Below are positions 1-11,055 of a stretch of DNA of 64,000 nt, piece by piece; positions within the stretch are counted from its first letter, which is position 1, and every line of letters starts with the position of its first letter. Origin of the DNA: Dryas octopetala. Taxonomy: Eukaryota > Streptophyta > Magnoliopsida > Rosales > Rosaceae. The position numbers and the translations under genes are program-made. The stretch spans positions 1,860,001-1,924,000 of the forward strand of contig OY992834.1 in assembly GCA_963921425.1 (NCBI GenBank), given 5' to 3'. The notes beneath the pieces are model-generated. The model was not told the DNA's origin and did not search any database. It saw only the letters and a program-made list of their open reading frames with translations.

Positions 1-173
1 AGCAACTAGAATCAAAGTCAAAATTTCCAACTGCATAAACCAAAAGATAAAAAACGCTAGATCTTTCTCCAAATTCACACCAATCCATAATCACACCAGC
101 CAACTAACAATTACATCTGTGCTTTCAGATTACATACATATATGTTCATGCGTGACAGTGTGCGTGTGTACGC

Positions 174-175
<2 letters not shown>

Positions 176-213
<38 letters not shown>
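176..213. repeat. (GA)n microsatellite at the 5' splice site of the deSI intron
   Basis: About 19 GA units on the plus strand, so the minus-strand transcript reads GTT followed by (CT)n. The tract begins two or three bases inside the intron, directly after the donor. Confidence 0.95.
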
Positions 214-215
<2 letters not shown>

Positions 216-350
216 CTGTACGGCACTGTGGAAGATACCGCCGAGGCCAATACCGTCCTTAAAGATCTTGTTGATCTGAACAATGGTGCTGTTCGTTTTA
301 TCGGATCCACTATTAGTAACATCATATATATGTAGTACCACCTCCGTCAT
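216..350 (-). CDS. deSI/PPPDE-domain peptidase, first coding exon only
   Basis: This is exon 1 (45 codons) of a gene that continues beyond the left edge. The peptide begins MTEVVLHIYDVTNSGS and ends GGIFHSAVQ. This matches the start of plant DeSI-like (PPPDE) thiol peptidases, which remove SUMO or ubiquitin; the family's catalytic histidine corresponds to His41 in FHSAV, and the catalytic cysteine would lie in a later exon outside the window. The ATG is at 350-348, and the exon ends in phase 0 at CAG followed by a GT donor (215-214). The 5' UTR lies at about 351-480 and contains telo-box motifs. The intron opens directly into a GA/CT microsatellite. Family identity is strong from the conserved N-terminus; which paralogue it is cannot be told from one exon. 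Confidence 0.85.
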
Positions 351-360
351 CTTCTTCGCG

Positions 361-416
361 AAAAACCCTAACCCTAACCCTCTCTCCCTCTCAATTCAAA
401 TAAGAAACCCTAACCC
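361..416 (-). promoter_or_regulatory. telo-box (AAACCCTAA) cluster in the deSI 5' UTR/promoter
   Basis: Two AACCCTAA-type runs (AAACCCTAACCCTAACCC near 363-380 and AAACCCTAACCC near 405-416) sit 13-66 bp upstream of the ATG at 350. Short telomere-like boxes are known in 5' leaders of plant housekeeping and translation-related genes, where TRB/Telobox proteins bind. Function here is inferred. Confidence 0.6.
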
Positions 417-1151
417 TCTCCTTCTCTTTCCCTCTCCAAAATGAAATGATTCACTTCAATAAAAAAAGAAAACTCCGCCACTTTTCGCTGCCTCGGCGAT
501 TACGATTTTATATCTGAATATTCTCGCCTCGATTTGCTCAATTTCTCTGATTTTCTCTCTCTTTTCTTTACTTTTCTTGCTAATTCTTGAATTCAGAGAG
601 AAAGGAACTGTGTGTTTGTGACTTTGTGTGTTGAAGCAAAATTCAGAATCGGGTTGTAATTTACTAATTTTCAATTTTTCACGGACTGTCTGTGCGAGTG
701 GCTTTTTGTTTTATGGAATTTACACACAAACCCTGGAAGTTTGGTGAAATTACGGAATCGACCGCCGTTGGCACAACTGTCTGCCACTGGGGTAAGAACC
801 TCAAGTTATGATTAGTTCAACTTGGATAAGCGGGCCTACGTGTCACGCCACGCAATTATTAACGGTTTCTGACACCGACTCGCTTTTTTTAAATGACCAT
901 CATGCCCTTGTTCGTTTTCGTTTATTTGCCAGTGGGTTGAGGACCTCGAGGGGAAAAAGGCCTTATAGTTATCTCCCGCCCTGGTGTTCCGTGCCATATA
1001 TTTTTTTTAGCTATGCGACGCAATTGGGCATCCAATGTCGTTTTGTAAGAATTCCACATTTTATTTTTCTTGGGGCGGGTCATCATCCTTAATGTATTTT
1101 AGGTAAATTGCCAATCAATGAAAGTTAGAAGCGCTTTGAACTTGAATTTGA

Positions 1152-1300
1152 TATTTTCTATAACCTCTCAAAAAAACAGATATTTTCCATGTTAATAAAT
1201 ATCAAGTGACTTTCTATAACCTCTCAAAAAAAAAAAAAAAAAAAAACAGATATTTTCCATGTTTTTTTTTTAACCAATCAGATATTTTCCATGTTAATAT
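1152..1300. repeat. local tandem duplication of a ~40-bp unit
   Basis: The unit 'tttctataacctctcaaaaa' followed by 'cagatattttccatgtt' occurs at 1152-1193 and again at 1211-1264, and the second half a third time at 1279-1295. The A-tract between the two halves has expanded in the second copy. Confidence 0.85.
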
Positions 1301-1573
1301 TGTATTTGTACACAGTACACCAAATGTTGTTAATTTACAGTTTGAAGTTAAGTGTTAATATTTAAAGCTTATAATGAAAAACATTTAAATAGTTTGAAAT
1401 ATAAGCAAATATTATTGAAAAAACATCCGCTGAAGATCTGTAGAATGAAGGAGCCCTGATACTGTTTTGTTATTTCTTAAGAGGTTTCAGTGTTTGGCAC
1501 GTTCATCCATTTGGTTCAAAGTTAAGAGGAGTAAATCAATTGAGTTTCTGGATACGCTAGACTATTTTTCAAG

Positions 1574-1970
1574 GGTAATGCTATCTATTTTTTTTAATCC
1601 ATTTTTTTTGCCGATTTTTTCTATTATTATTCTTATTTTATATTATATTTTTATGATCGAAACTGTTCATTTTTTAGATAAATATTTAAAGATTATTTCT
1701 ATAAAAAATTAATTAAATAAATTTTTTTATTATATAATTGTTATCAAATAAACAAACGGTGAATCAAATTATTACCAAAATCATCTGTTTATTTTATCAC
1801 AGTTACATAACCAAATAATTTTCGATTTTGTTGATTTTTTACAAAAATGATCCTCATAGTTAAATTTAAAAAATAAACGGTTCTTATTATAAATTTATAT
1901 TGCAGAATGATAATAATAATAATAAAATCCATAAAAAAGATAGATTGAAGAATGTGGATAACATTACTTA
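1574..1970. mobile_element. MITE-like element with imperfect terminal inverted repeats
   Basis: The left end reads GGTAATGCTATCTATTTT; the reverse complement of the right end reads TAAGTAATGTTATCCACATT. TAATGYTATCYA ends are common in plant MITEs. The interior is AT-rich and non-coding. No clear target-site duplication was found, so superfamily is unassigned. Confidence 0.45.
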
Positions 1971-3418
1971 TTTTCCAACCAACACTATAAGAAGGTTATA
2001 AATAAATGCCAAATTTGGCAATGATATGAAGACGAGGTCAGCATAGATTTCCAGTCAATGCTTTTACATCAACTGGAATGTTCTTTAATCTAATACTTAT
2101 TTTCTTAAATTTGGAAGAGGAGTATTTGAAATTGTCAATTTGAGAGTTTTTCAACAAAGTTGTGATAAATATTATTTTTTAATCTAATACTTTTTTTTGG
2201 CCAGTATTTTTTAATCTAATACTTAAACACTTGTAAAAGCAAACTGATTTCATTTGATTACATTAGAGGAAATTGAACTCTAACCTATTTCTCAATCTTT
2301 ACCTCACTCCTCCTCACCACTTGGGCTAAACCCAAGGCGAGTTGCAGACTGATTTTCCTGCAAAAGAATGTAGACTAAAATAATGTGTAGGTAACCCACA
2401 CTTTTGAGTAGAGAAACCACCTCCCACTATCTGACAATATTTTACAGATTGGTAATGCTTCAGCAAACCAAATAATGTATTCGCTCTCCACTCATTTTAT
2501 TTTCTTGTTCTTTGCATCCATTATGTTTTATAAAATGGTGCACTTTTTGAATCATAATGTCAAAGAAATTGATGATGGCAGTGATTAACTATATAAGCTA
2601 CGTCAAAAGAAATTTGTGATGGTAATGGTAGTGACTAATAAGACAAATGAACCTGAGGGGGAGAGTGACCTACAGAGAGAAGTCTATGGATGGTAGATGG
2701 TCATGCACAAACTGCTTTTAGTGAAAACAAAAACCACAAAAGGAAGCAAAAGAACAAAAACAAACCAACCACGCACGCAGACAACATGCAAGCAGGATTG
2801 CACAACTTGGTGGATGACGACTAAGCTAAGTCCCTTTGATCACACATTCACATTAGATCATAAAATTCTTAATAAAGAATTAAGTCAGAACAGTAGATCT
2901 GAAGTTAACAAGTTGCTTGCGTCTAGTGCTGAACAGCTAGCTCGCCAGCTAGAAATTTCATTTTTGAAAGAATGCAAGCTTCCCATGAATGATAGATAAG
3001 TATCTTGTGTCTAGAATATTAGATTCAGTCAATATAACTTTAGGCCTCGGAATTAGGGTTGGTACTGGAAAAATTGAACACTGAAATGCAACAACAAATA
3101 CAGAGAGCAACCAACAGCAGTTTATGTAATTCTTTCAGTTACATACATACAACCCTAAGAAAAAAAGTATTACAACATCTTGAAGGTACGAAAGATATAT
3201 CTGAGATATTCATTACAAACTTGCATATAAAAATCGTGATAAGAGATGAATTAAAAGCAACCACAGGAAAAATGAGAATAAGTTAAATAGTGAAAGCAAT
3301 TAAAACCTTAGAAAGATACCTCCAAGATTTGTTTCAATGGTGGTTGTAAGGTGGAGATCTTTAAAATTCTTGTATGGTATTGATTGTATATTGCAGCAGC
3401 AGCAGCACAAGCCTAAAG

Positions 3419-5884
3419 CTATCTGCCATCATTGGTCATCAATTGAGAAAAAACTAGGCTTGTATTAATCTCTGAACTACCATTACCATCATCTTCCTCT
3501 GTTCTTACATTGGTCGACGGATCTCCAGGAACAATTCTATTTGTTGGAAGCTCTTCATGCAGTTCTCCTCGTGGTCTAGACACCTGAAGCTGAAGAGCAT
3601 ATTCTAAATTCCATAGTACATCACCAATGGTTGGCCTATCAGCACCATATTCAGCCAAACATTTCTCTGCCGTTTCTCCAAACTTTTTCAAAGAGCTTGG
3701 TTTGATATGTCCAACAAGATGGGGATCAATAATTTTCTCAAGCATGCCCTTCTTCTGCCATTGCATTGCCCATTCACCTAAATTCACCTGCTCCCTGTCA
3801 ATCAATGGATCAACAGCAGGTCTAGCACAAAGAACTTCAAAGAGCACCACCCCAAAGGAATAAACATCTGACTTATCAGTAAGCTGCTGCCTCCGGAAAT
3901 ACTCAGGATCAAGATACCCAAAACTACCTTTTACGCCGGTACTTACATGGGTTTCATTGAGACATGGACCTGATCTTGAAAGACCAAAATCAGCCACCTT
4001 AGGCACATAATTCTCATCAAGCAATATATTAGTTGATTTAATGTCGCGGTGGATGATTCCTTGAGCAAAACCTGTATGAAGGTAGTGAAGACCTCTTGCT
4101 GATCCAATGCATATTTCAAGTCGTTGCTTCCAAGACAAAGGTGGAAGCCCCGAACCATACAAATGTTTCTTTAAGGGCCCCTTTTCCATATATTCATAAA
4201 CCAGTATCATTTCTGACTGTTCTTCACAATACCCAACAAGTGACACAAGATGGTGGTGGCGAATTTGGGACAAAACTGTTATTTCAGTCTGGAATTCTGG
4301 AAGGCCCTGCCTAGATCCAGGCATACCTCTCTTCACAGCAACCTTTGTATTGTCCCTCAGGACCCCTTTGTAAACCATGCCAAAACCACCAGAACCTACA
4401 AGTAGACTTCTATCGAAATTGTTTGTTGCCAATTGTATATCAGCAAAAGGGATTTTCAAGCAATGATATCCATTTCGGCCCGGAGATGCAAGTGCTGTCC
4501 TTTCAGACATTCTACTGTGGGAACTACCTCCAAATGCCCGTAAAGGTGTCCAACCCACACTTTCTGCAGGTCTGGGTTTCAGTTTCTTCTTTCGGCGTTT
4601 CAAAGCAAGTAAAACTGAAACCATTGCCAAACACAGAACCACAAAACCTCCAACAACTGTACTCACCAAAACCCATGTATTTATCTTCTTAGACCCAGTT
4701 TCAGTGAGTAAATTGGAAACATCCACCATTCTCATGATCTCTGCCCCATTCAGAATAGCATTAATCCTCACAGAACTACTCAGATCAGAAGGACCAACAC
4801 TAATTTGTATAACCCCCGAATCATTCGAATCCACAACAAAATCTATATAGACTGGAGATGCAGGTACATTGGATGCGAGCACCGATAGATCAACATCCCT
4901 GTATGCGGCATACCCATTGATATATACATTAAAGTAGAGCATGTTAAGTGCACGACTTACAATATCACAGAAATGCAACCTAACTAAATGCCCAGCACCA
5001 CCTGAAGCCACTGGAAATTCCCATGTGAGATTAAACCTTGCATCTATAGTTGAATTATCCTTATTCATCTGCTGGGCAGTCATATAAACATTATCAGGTG
5101 CAATCTCTCGACTTGCACCCCCATTCTGATAATTTGGCCTATCATTGGTGGACGCACGCTTAGCAGCCGATTTCAGAACAAGATAATCCACATCAGGGAC
5201 CCAATCCCTCCACAAAGTATCATTAAAAGGGGTCAATTTTGAACCTCCAACATTAATCCTATAAATAGTCTCTAAAACATGTGAAGAAAGGTTCTTGTAC
5301 TCAACCACATTATCACTCACTAACTTAGCACCATAATCAACAATAAGGTCCCCAGGGGCCGAAAAAACTTCGATTGCATTCACGTACCCGAAACCCGAAC
5401 CCACAGGCGTAAACACAATTTCAAGCACATTTGTATCAATTTTCATTATATATTCTCTAAGCACAGTATCTCTATCATGTACATCACTCAAAAGTACAAG
5501 CTTATTAACCGAAATGCTAAAATTTGCAGCCTTTAAATCGAAACCTTGAGCTACAAACGGTGAGAAATGGAAACGTACCATGTGAATCCCATGTTTCTTG
5601 ATGTTAAAGCTATAGCCTGAAGCGCTGGTGAAAACTCTGGCTGTGTGGTAAAGGGAAGGTGAATTTGGAGGTGGGTTTTGGTTGGTGAGCGAAACGGAGC
5701 GGCCTGTGGAGAAAATACCCGACCCGGTTTTGTAGGACTCTCCAAGGAAGACCCGGTTGAAGAGGGAGGTGTTGGAGAGTGAGCCACAGTTGAGGAGGTA
5801 ATTGTCTGAGGGAGTGAAAGAGGCTGAGAAGTGGAGGAGAGAGAGGAGAGTTAGAGAGAGAAAGTGAAGGTTCTTGGTCTCCAT
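3419..5884 (-). CDS. CrRLK1L malectin-like receptor kinase (At5g24010-like)
   Basis: Intronless 821-codon gene, usual for the Catharanthus RLK1-like family (FERONIA/THESEUS/HERK group) whose members sense cell-wall state and RALF peptides at the plasma membrane. A hydrophobic signal peptide (about 1-23) precedes a malectin-like ectodomain (about 25-390) starting FTPSDNYLLNCGS and ending INAILNGAEIMRM. A single membrane segment lies at about 400-428 (WVLVSTVVGGFVVL). The kinase domain spans about 490-770: G-rich loop GSGGFGMVY, invariant Lys518 in VAVK, HRD at 612-614, DFG with Asp632, and GSFGYLDPEY. All catalytic residues are present and it is an RD kinase, so it should be active. Ectodomain details resemble At5g24010, which in Arabidopsis lies beside a DUF819 gene and FRO4/5, as here. 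The ATG is the first in frame after an upstream stop. Confidence 0.95.
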   Translation of the reverse strand: METKNLHFLSLTLLSLLHFSASFTPSDNYLLNCGSLSNTSLFNRVFLGESYKTGSGIFSTGRSVSLTNQNPPPNSPSLYHTARVFTSASGYSFNIKKHGIHMVRFHFSPFVAQGFDLKAANFSISVNKLVLLSDVHDRDTVLREYIMKIDTNVLEIVFTPVGSGFGYVNAIEVFSAPGDLIVDYGAKLVSDNVVEYKNLSSHVLETIYRINVGGSKLTPFNDTLWRDWVPDVDYLVLKSAAKRASTNDRPNYQNGGASREIAPDNVYMTAQQMNKDNSTIDARFNLTWEFPVASGGAGHLVRLHFCDIVSRALNMLYFNVYINGYAAYRDVDLSVLASNVPASPVYIDFVVDSNDSGVIQISVGPSDLSSSVRINAILNGAEIMRMVDVSNLLTETGSKKINTWVLVSTVVGGFVVLCLAMVSVLLALKRRKKKLKPRPAESVGWTPLRAFGGSSHSRMSERTALASPGRNGYHCLKIPFADIQLATNNFDRSLLVGSGGFGMVYKGVLRDNTKVAVKRGMPGSRQGLPEFQTEITVLSQIRHHHLVSLVGYCEEQSEMILVYEYMEKGPLKKHLYGSGLPPLSWKQRLEICIGSARGLHYLHTGFAQGIIHRDIKSTNILLDENYVPKVADFGLSRSGPCLNETHVSTGVKGSFGYLDPEYFRRQQLTDKSDVYSFGVVLFEVLCARPAVDPLIDREQVNLGEWAMQWQKKGMLEKIIDPHLVGHIKPSSLKKFGETAEKCLAEYGADRPTIGDVLWNLEYALQLQVSRPRGELHEELPTNRIVPGDPSTNVRTEEDDGNGSSEINTSLVFSQLMTNDGR

Positions 5885-7670
5885 GGAAGGAGGTTCAAGA
5901 CTTGTTGCTCATAAGAGTGAGGAGTGAAAGAAACAATTTTTGGTTTTGGAGAAACAGAGATAGTCACAGAGGCTTTGACTAATGGAAGAGAAGGATTAAG
6001 AAAAAAAATATAAAAATAATGACCCTGTTGAAGTTAATGGGACTTCTGTTTGAAATTTTTATATTCGAGATTTTTGGACCGTTGTTGCTGATATAGTATA
6101 CAAAGATATTGTTTCTTTTGACATTTTTGGCCACGTGAATAGAATTGCATAACTTACATGAGCAATGCTGAGCTGCAAAATGCAGGCTGTATAATTTTGC
6201 ATGTGACTTCTTGTGAATTTCTGTGGCAGAAAAGGTTTAGGCTTGTGCTTAGGTTCATAGGTTGTGGTCTAGCTAGCTAGGCTATCCAATCTACAAACCT
6301 ATTTATGTCACATAGTAATAGTGTAATACTCAATAATATAGCTTGCATTAGTTAGACTGACGGCCCCTCACATTTATTTTATTTATTCAATTGATCTAAC
6401 TTTCAACCCCTCATTCACATAACAGTACCTGTTAAGTGAACTGTTTGCCATCAAAGCATTCAATGAATTCTATTATGGAAAAGCAGTAAATGAAACTACT
6501 TTACTTCCAAGTATGTTGACTTAATGAACCGTATCCAAATATGAAAGTTACAATTGTTAAAATAGCTGTTCATTCCTCATTTTATGAGTGTTCTATTTAC
6601 ATGTACAAGTTAACTTATTGTCAAAATATGTATACTAAATATGAGAAAGTAATCTCATACTCATTTTTAAGCCACAAAACAACATTATCTGAGGGTGTAA
6701 TTGAGATTTCCTTTGTGATAGTTGACAAATAATTTTATCTTTTTAATAATGGTACAGATATATAACATTGAAAAGCTTTGATATGCATGCCAGCGCAATG
6801 AAATTCCAAGTGGCATGAGCACTGAGTATCTGAAATAGTAGTATCACTCTCTCCACCCCACATGTTGCCTGAAGAGTGAAGACCCTTCATGTTGGGTAAG
6901 GTCCTTCATGTGCTTTAAGAGTTTTCAAGTCCCGGTCCACTCCATAAATTTCTTTTTGTTTTCTGCTGTTTTTGGTGAAGAGCAGATAGCATTAGCACAG
7001 CCATAGAAATTAAAGTGTGAATAGACATAGACGCGTGTAGTGTTCATGTTCGTGTTCATACTTTACTCTTTATAAGTTGCTAAATTTGATCGGTATACAA
7101 TGATAGATGATAGATTCATGGTGGTGGGCCAAAATTGTTGAAAATTTCATTCGGGTTGGTGGGTGGATGTCATTTTCTTGCCACCTTGAAATTTTGATAA
7201 AGTCATACATCTCACAAATATGACGTCAACTTTGGCTTTGTCTTACGAAGTATAATTTATAATTAATTTTTAAAAAATTACAAAATCATCTTATTAAAAT
7301 ATAGGATCACAATGCACTCAAAAAAAGACAAAAAACATATAGAATCACAACATACGTTTATGGTTCGTCATAAGAAAAAAAGAAGGGAAATGCCTGTAGT
7401 TTGAGTATTTTAAAATTTTTTAAATCTTGTGTAGTTTTTTGAAAAAAAAAAAAGTTTTTGTATTTTAAATTTTTTCAATAAAGTATTTTTTATTTAAAGC
7501 AAAAACAACTGATATTTTCGTCTAAAAATTAAACAAATTTCAATTTTTTCATAATTGTAAATGAAACTAAACTAAAGTATAGTCATACAATCAAAAAAAT
7601 TGAAACTATAACGACCTAATTGAATAACACCTAAACTATAATGACTAATTGGTTATTTTCTCCAAAAAAA
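5885..7670. other. upstream region of the CrRLK1L gene, no gene seen
   Basis: Divergent intergenic space between the kinase (minus) and the RRM gene (plus). It contains the kinase 5' UTR and promoter next to 5885 and then AT-rich DNA with homopolymer runs. The short open frame at 6541-6732 has no recognisable content. Confidence 0.55.
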
Positions 7671-8040
7671 AAGTATTTTTAATTCCTGTATTTTACCTTG
7701 TAATCAATTTTTGCCCTTAAGTTTTAAAAAATGCCAATTTAGTCTGTATGTTTATGTTTGCAAGCAATTTTAATCCACCACCACCAAAATCATCCCTCTA
7801 TTCCCTTCCACCACCCACAACAACACACCACCACCATCCCTCTCTCCCCTATCAACTTTCTTTCTCATTTTCTCTATTGGGTATAATAGGTGAAATCCAC
7901 CACAAACTCACCGCCACAATTGGTGATGTTGGACTAAAATTGCTTACAAACATAAACATAGAGACCAAATTGACAATTTTGAAAATATAAGGACTAAAAT
8001 TAATTGTAAGATAAAACACAGTAACTAAAAATGCATTTTT
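7671..8040. mobile_element. fold-back (long inverted repeat) MITE
   Basis: The left arm (7671-7777) and the reverse complement of the right arm (7935-8040) align over roughly 105 bp. They share TGTTTATGTTTG and AAGCAATTTTA, with an A/T-rich outer part (TGTATTTTACC versus TGTGTTTTATC). A Pro/His-codon-rich loop lies between them. A-rich flanks hide any target duplication. The element ends about 100 bp before the RRM gene's probable first exon. Confidence 0.65.
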
Positions 8041-8149
8041 CCCAAAAAAAAACAAAAAAACAAAGAAGGCTTAATTGCCGATTAGGGTAATGTATTTTTC
8101 TATTCCAAAAAAGGATAATGTATTTAAACCCCTTTTATCTATTTAACTG

Positions 8150-10169
8150 CAAAACGATGCGTTTTGAAAATTTCTTCTACTTCTAGCTCTACATTCGAAG
8201 CCGGAGCGTTTTGGAGGCAGCCCAGTTTCTCAGTTTCCTTTACCTGATAATCTGCTCCCCTTCCTAGCTCGCTCTTCCCCAGGCTTACCGACTCTCTGCG
8301 GCAACGTCGGATTGCTTTTGAGCATTCACGTAAGTCCCAGCCACTCTTAAAATTTTTCAATTTCAGATTTTACAATTAGGGTTTTGTCTCAGATCATTAT
8401 ATGAATGGGTTGATGAATAGCTTAAATGAAATTCATGAATCATGCTCATAGACGTGGATCATATAGTGATATTTAAGTACTGTTGGCTGTAGCTCTTATA
8501 TGAATTTTCTTTAGGAACCCGATTGCAGTTGATGATTTCAGTGACAAATTTTATGGATTTTTTTAAATCGTATTTTTCACTACTGGAATTTGTTACTGAA
8601 ATCATTAATTTTTAGCCACTCTTTGATTGTGCTTTGTAAGCACTCAATTGTTGACTTAAGGTAGGGATTCATTGTAGTTTTTTAGTGCAATTTAATGAGA
8701 GATTTGCCTACTCCAACTAAAATTTTATGTAGTGCAATTTAATGGGAGAACCCATTTATATTTTCAACAACCTGTTTGGTGCACGTGCACAAAGCTCTTA
8801 CTGTCATAAAATTTGTTGATATGCAGGTGCACGCAGAGTATGATGCTCTAAGTTTCGGAAGCTTCTTTTATGCTTGTGTGCTGGAACTTGAACTGTCATC
8901 ATATTCCCTTTTCTGTGTCATGGTAAATTTATTTCCCAAGGCTTTTTCTTTTTTGGTACTTGTTAAACCTTTTTAACGTGTAGGTTTTAGAACCATCTTT
9001 CATATGTTGCCTTTGTTTTTATTTCCTAGGCATTTTTTTTCTTTTTTGTACTTGTGCTGATTCTTTTCGCCTTTCAGTCATTGCATACTATTTGATATTT
9101 CTACCAAATTCTTTATGTTTTTGTGATTGTGGGTGGGTGGAGACATGCATCTTTGTGGCCCCTGACTGGGGCTGCCTGTGGTGATTTCAAAAATCTCATT
9201 GATGTGGTTTATGAACATTAGATCTAAGGTGATGAAATGTATATATTTGATTAATCGAGGCTACAACTTTGACACTTATGTATGGCCTGAAGCAAGCGTT
9301 TCCACTAGATTCAGTTTGATAGTGATTGCTTAAAAAGAAAAAAGTGATTACTTATTCTGAGGCTGTACAGTTTGAAAACCACTAGTGTAAAAATATTATA
9401 GATCTTAGCAAAATGTAGAAGTAGATTTATTAGATCTTTCATATTTGGTGTTTTGTGGAATTACAGAATTCTGAATTGGGTGTGATGACTAAGTGCAGGA
9501 TCCTAATGGTTATGTTGATGAAAAGAGTGAAAGCAGAATCTACATTGGTAACCTTGATCTTAGAATAACAGAGTAAGTAAATCTCTTGGAATTGAATTCT
9601 TTGTTGCACTATTACCTCTGAGAATTAATATTATCCCACTTCTGGGTTTTACCAGGGCTGCTCTGATCAAGATGTTTTCTCCGTTTGGGAAGATTATATC
9701 TGAGGACTTTTTGTGGCATACTCGTGGCCCAAAACGTGGAGAGCCACGAGGTTTTGCTTTCATCCAGTATAGCAGCAAAGAGGTAAGTAAGTTGCTTGTT
9801 TTTTATTTATGTTATTGTTTAGGTTTCAAGCAATTCCTGATTTCCACTGTTAAAGTGAGCATGCAGGAAGCAAGATTGGCCAAGGAGAAGATGCACGGGA
9901 GACTAGCTTGTGGACGTCCGTTGGTTGTCCGTCTTTCCAGTGAGAAATACTCCGCAGAAACAGCAGAAACTTCTTCCAAAGGAGCGGGTGAGGCAACCAA
10001 AACAAGCCTATCTGGTAGCGGTTCAGGACAGATGAGTCGAAGCTCTAAAATATCAGCAATCAAGAACAAGTTAAAAGCTCTGGAGGAGGAGGGCTATAGT
10101 GCCAAGAAGCAGAAGCAAGCTGACATATCTTGCAGTGGTAGTTTTGATTATCCATCCGGCAAAAGATAA
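8150..10169 (+). CDS. RNA-binding protein, RBM18-like (single RRM); feature includes the untranslated leader
   Basis: Proposed coding exons are 8920-8922 (the ATG alone), 9499-9572, 9656-9782 and 9867-10169, giving 168 residues (vertebrate RBM18 has about 190). The protein starts MDPNGYVDEKSESR. One RRM follows: RNP2 IYIGNL at 15-20 and RNP1 RGFAFIQY at 57-64, with LACGRPLVVRLSSEK closing the domain. A basic tail contains the family signature KISAIKNKLKALEEEG. Leader exons are probably about 8150-8329 (donor GTAAGT) and 8827-8922. The only ATG that joins the conserved frame is the last codon of the second leader exon, immediately before GTAAAT; the next in-frame Met is residue 32, inside the RRM. 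RNA target is unknown; a nuclear role is likely. The RRM call is certain; the start is inferred. Confidence 0.85.
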
Positions 10170-11055
10170 CAAACTAGGACTCTAGAAAGAAGGTTGCAGG
10201 TGAAATAAATCTGCTCAAGCTGTAATTTCCTCAAACTCAATTCACCAGAACTGAACACATTTGTGAAACATTAGATGTTGATGGTGTAACTTAATGCATG
10301 TTTGCCTTTACGAAAATGAAGCTTACACAACTTTAACATACATGAACATTTTGGTCTTAAATGATTTTATTTTAATGGTTGAATTCAAATACAATGAATA
10401 TGATGAAGAAGACAAGAAGTTATTAATTGTTTTCTGTGTTGCGTTGCATTTTGTTTGATGGAAAACATAAGCGGTTGCTATCTATCGACTGGTTAATGAC
10501 GTCTAAATAAGTTTGTGATGGTTGCCTTCCAAAATATTTAAAATCAGATGGTATCTCAAATGATAAAATCAACAATTTAACATATAAGCAATTGTTCACT
10601 TCCTAGATTAGAAGTTGAGACAACGAACTAAATAACTTTTTCTTTCTCTCTTGTGATACCACATGTCTCCTGTCCCATAACACGGGCAGGTAAGTTATTT
10701 TCACTAAACAAAGATAGGTAATTAGCCTCCATTGAGGCATTGAGCCTTAGTTGTGAGGATGGGTGGTGTAAGACTGTGAGGACAAAGTTAGAATAGATAC
10801 AAGCTATTTTCCATCCAAAAATAGAAAGGACATGCTTTAAAGCTTAATATTACTCCTAAATTCGGCTAATGAACCCACAATCAATCGGAGTCGGTGCGTC
10901 ACAGGTAAGTGACTATAGTTTCATTACCTACGAAAAAGCAAAGACTTTATTTGATGAGAGTCGATGACACAATGCGTCGATGCCCCGAGTCCACTCAAGT
11001 TTTCATTTTGGATCAGAATCTTTCTCACTGAGAGACTAGCCGGCCGGCGACGATC
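10170..11055. other. intergenic region, RRM gene to first DUF819 gene
   Basis: Contains the RRM gene 3' UTR (to roughly 10350) and the first DUF819 promoter and leader. No open frame or structured repeat is recognised. Confidence 0.5.

Larger units (their letters stand above)
481..3418. other. intergenic stretch between deSI and CrRLK1L genes
   Basis: The two minus-strand genes are separated by about 2.9 kb of AT-rich DNA with no recognisable gene. It holds a short local tandem duplication (1152-1300) and a MITE-like repeat (1574-1970). Short plus-strand reading frames at 2697-2999 and 3059-3286 match no family I know. Sequence just right of 3300 is probably the kinase 3' UTR. Confidence 0.6.

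Noticed and set aside
361-416. Possible interstitial telomere relic
   Set aside because: Only two or three CCCTAA units in a gene leader; better explained as telo-box regulatory motifs.
808-1092. 94-codon plus-strand open frame
   Set aside because: Starts in the region upstream of the deSI gene and shows no similarity to any known family.
2697-3286. Two plus-strand open frames (100 and 75 codons)
   Set aside because: The first is slightly protein-like but matches no family and sits between two minus-strand genes; evidence too thin for a gene call.
7748-7990. 80-codon Pro/His-rich open frame
   Set aside because: It lies across the arms and loop of a fold-back repeat and has an overlapping frame on the other strand; no family similarity.
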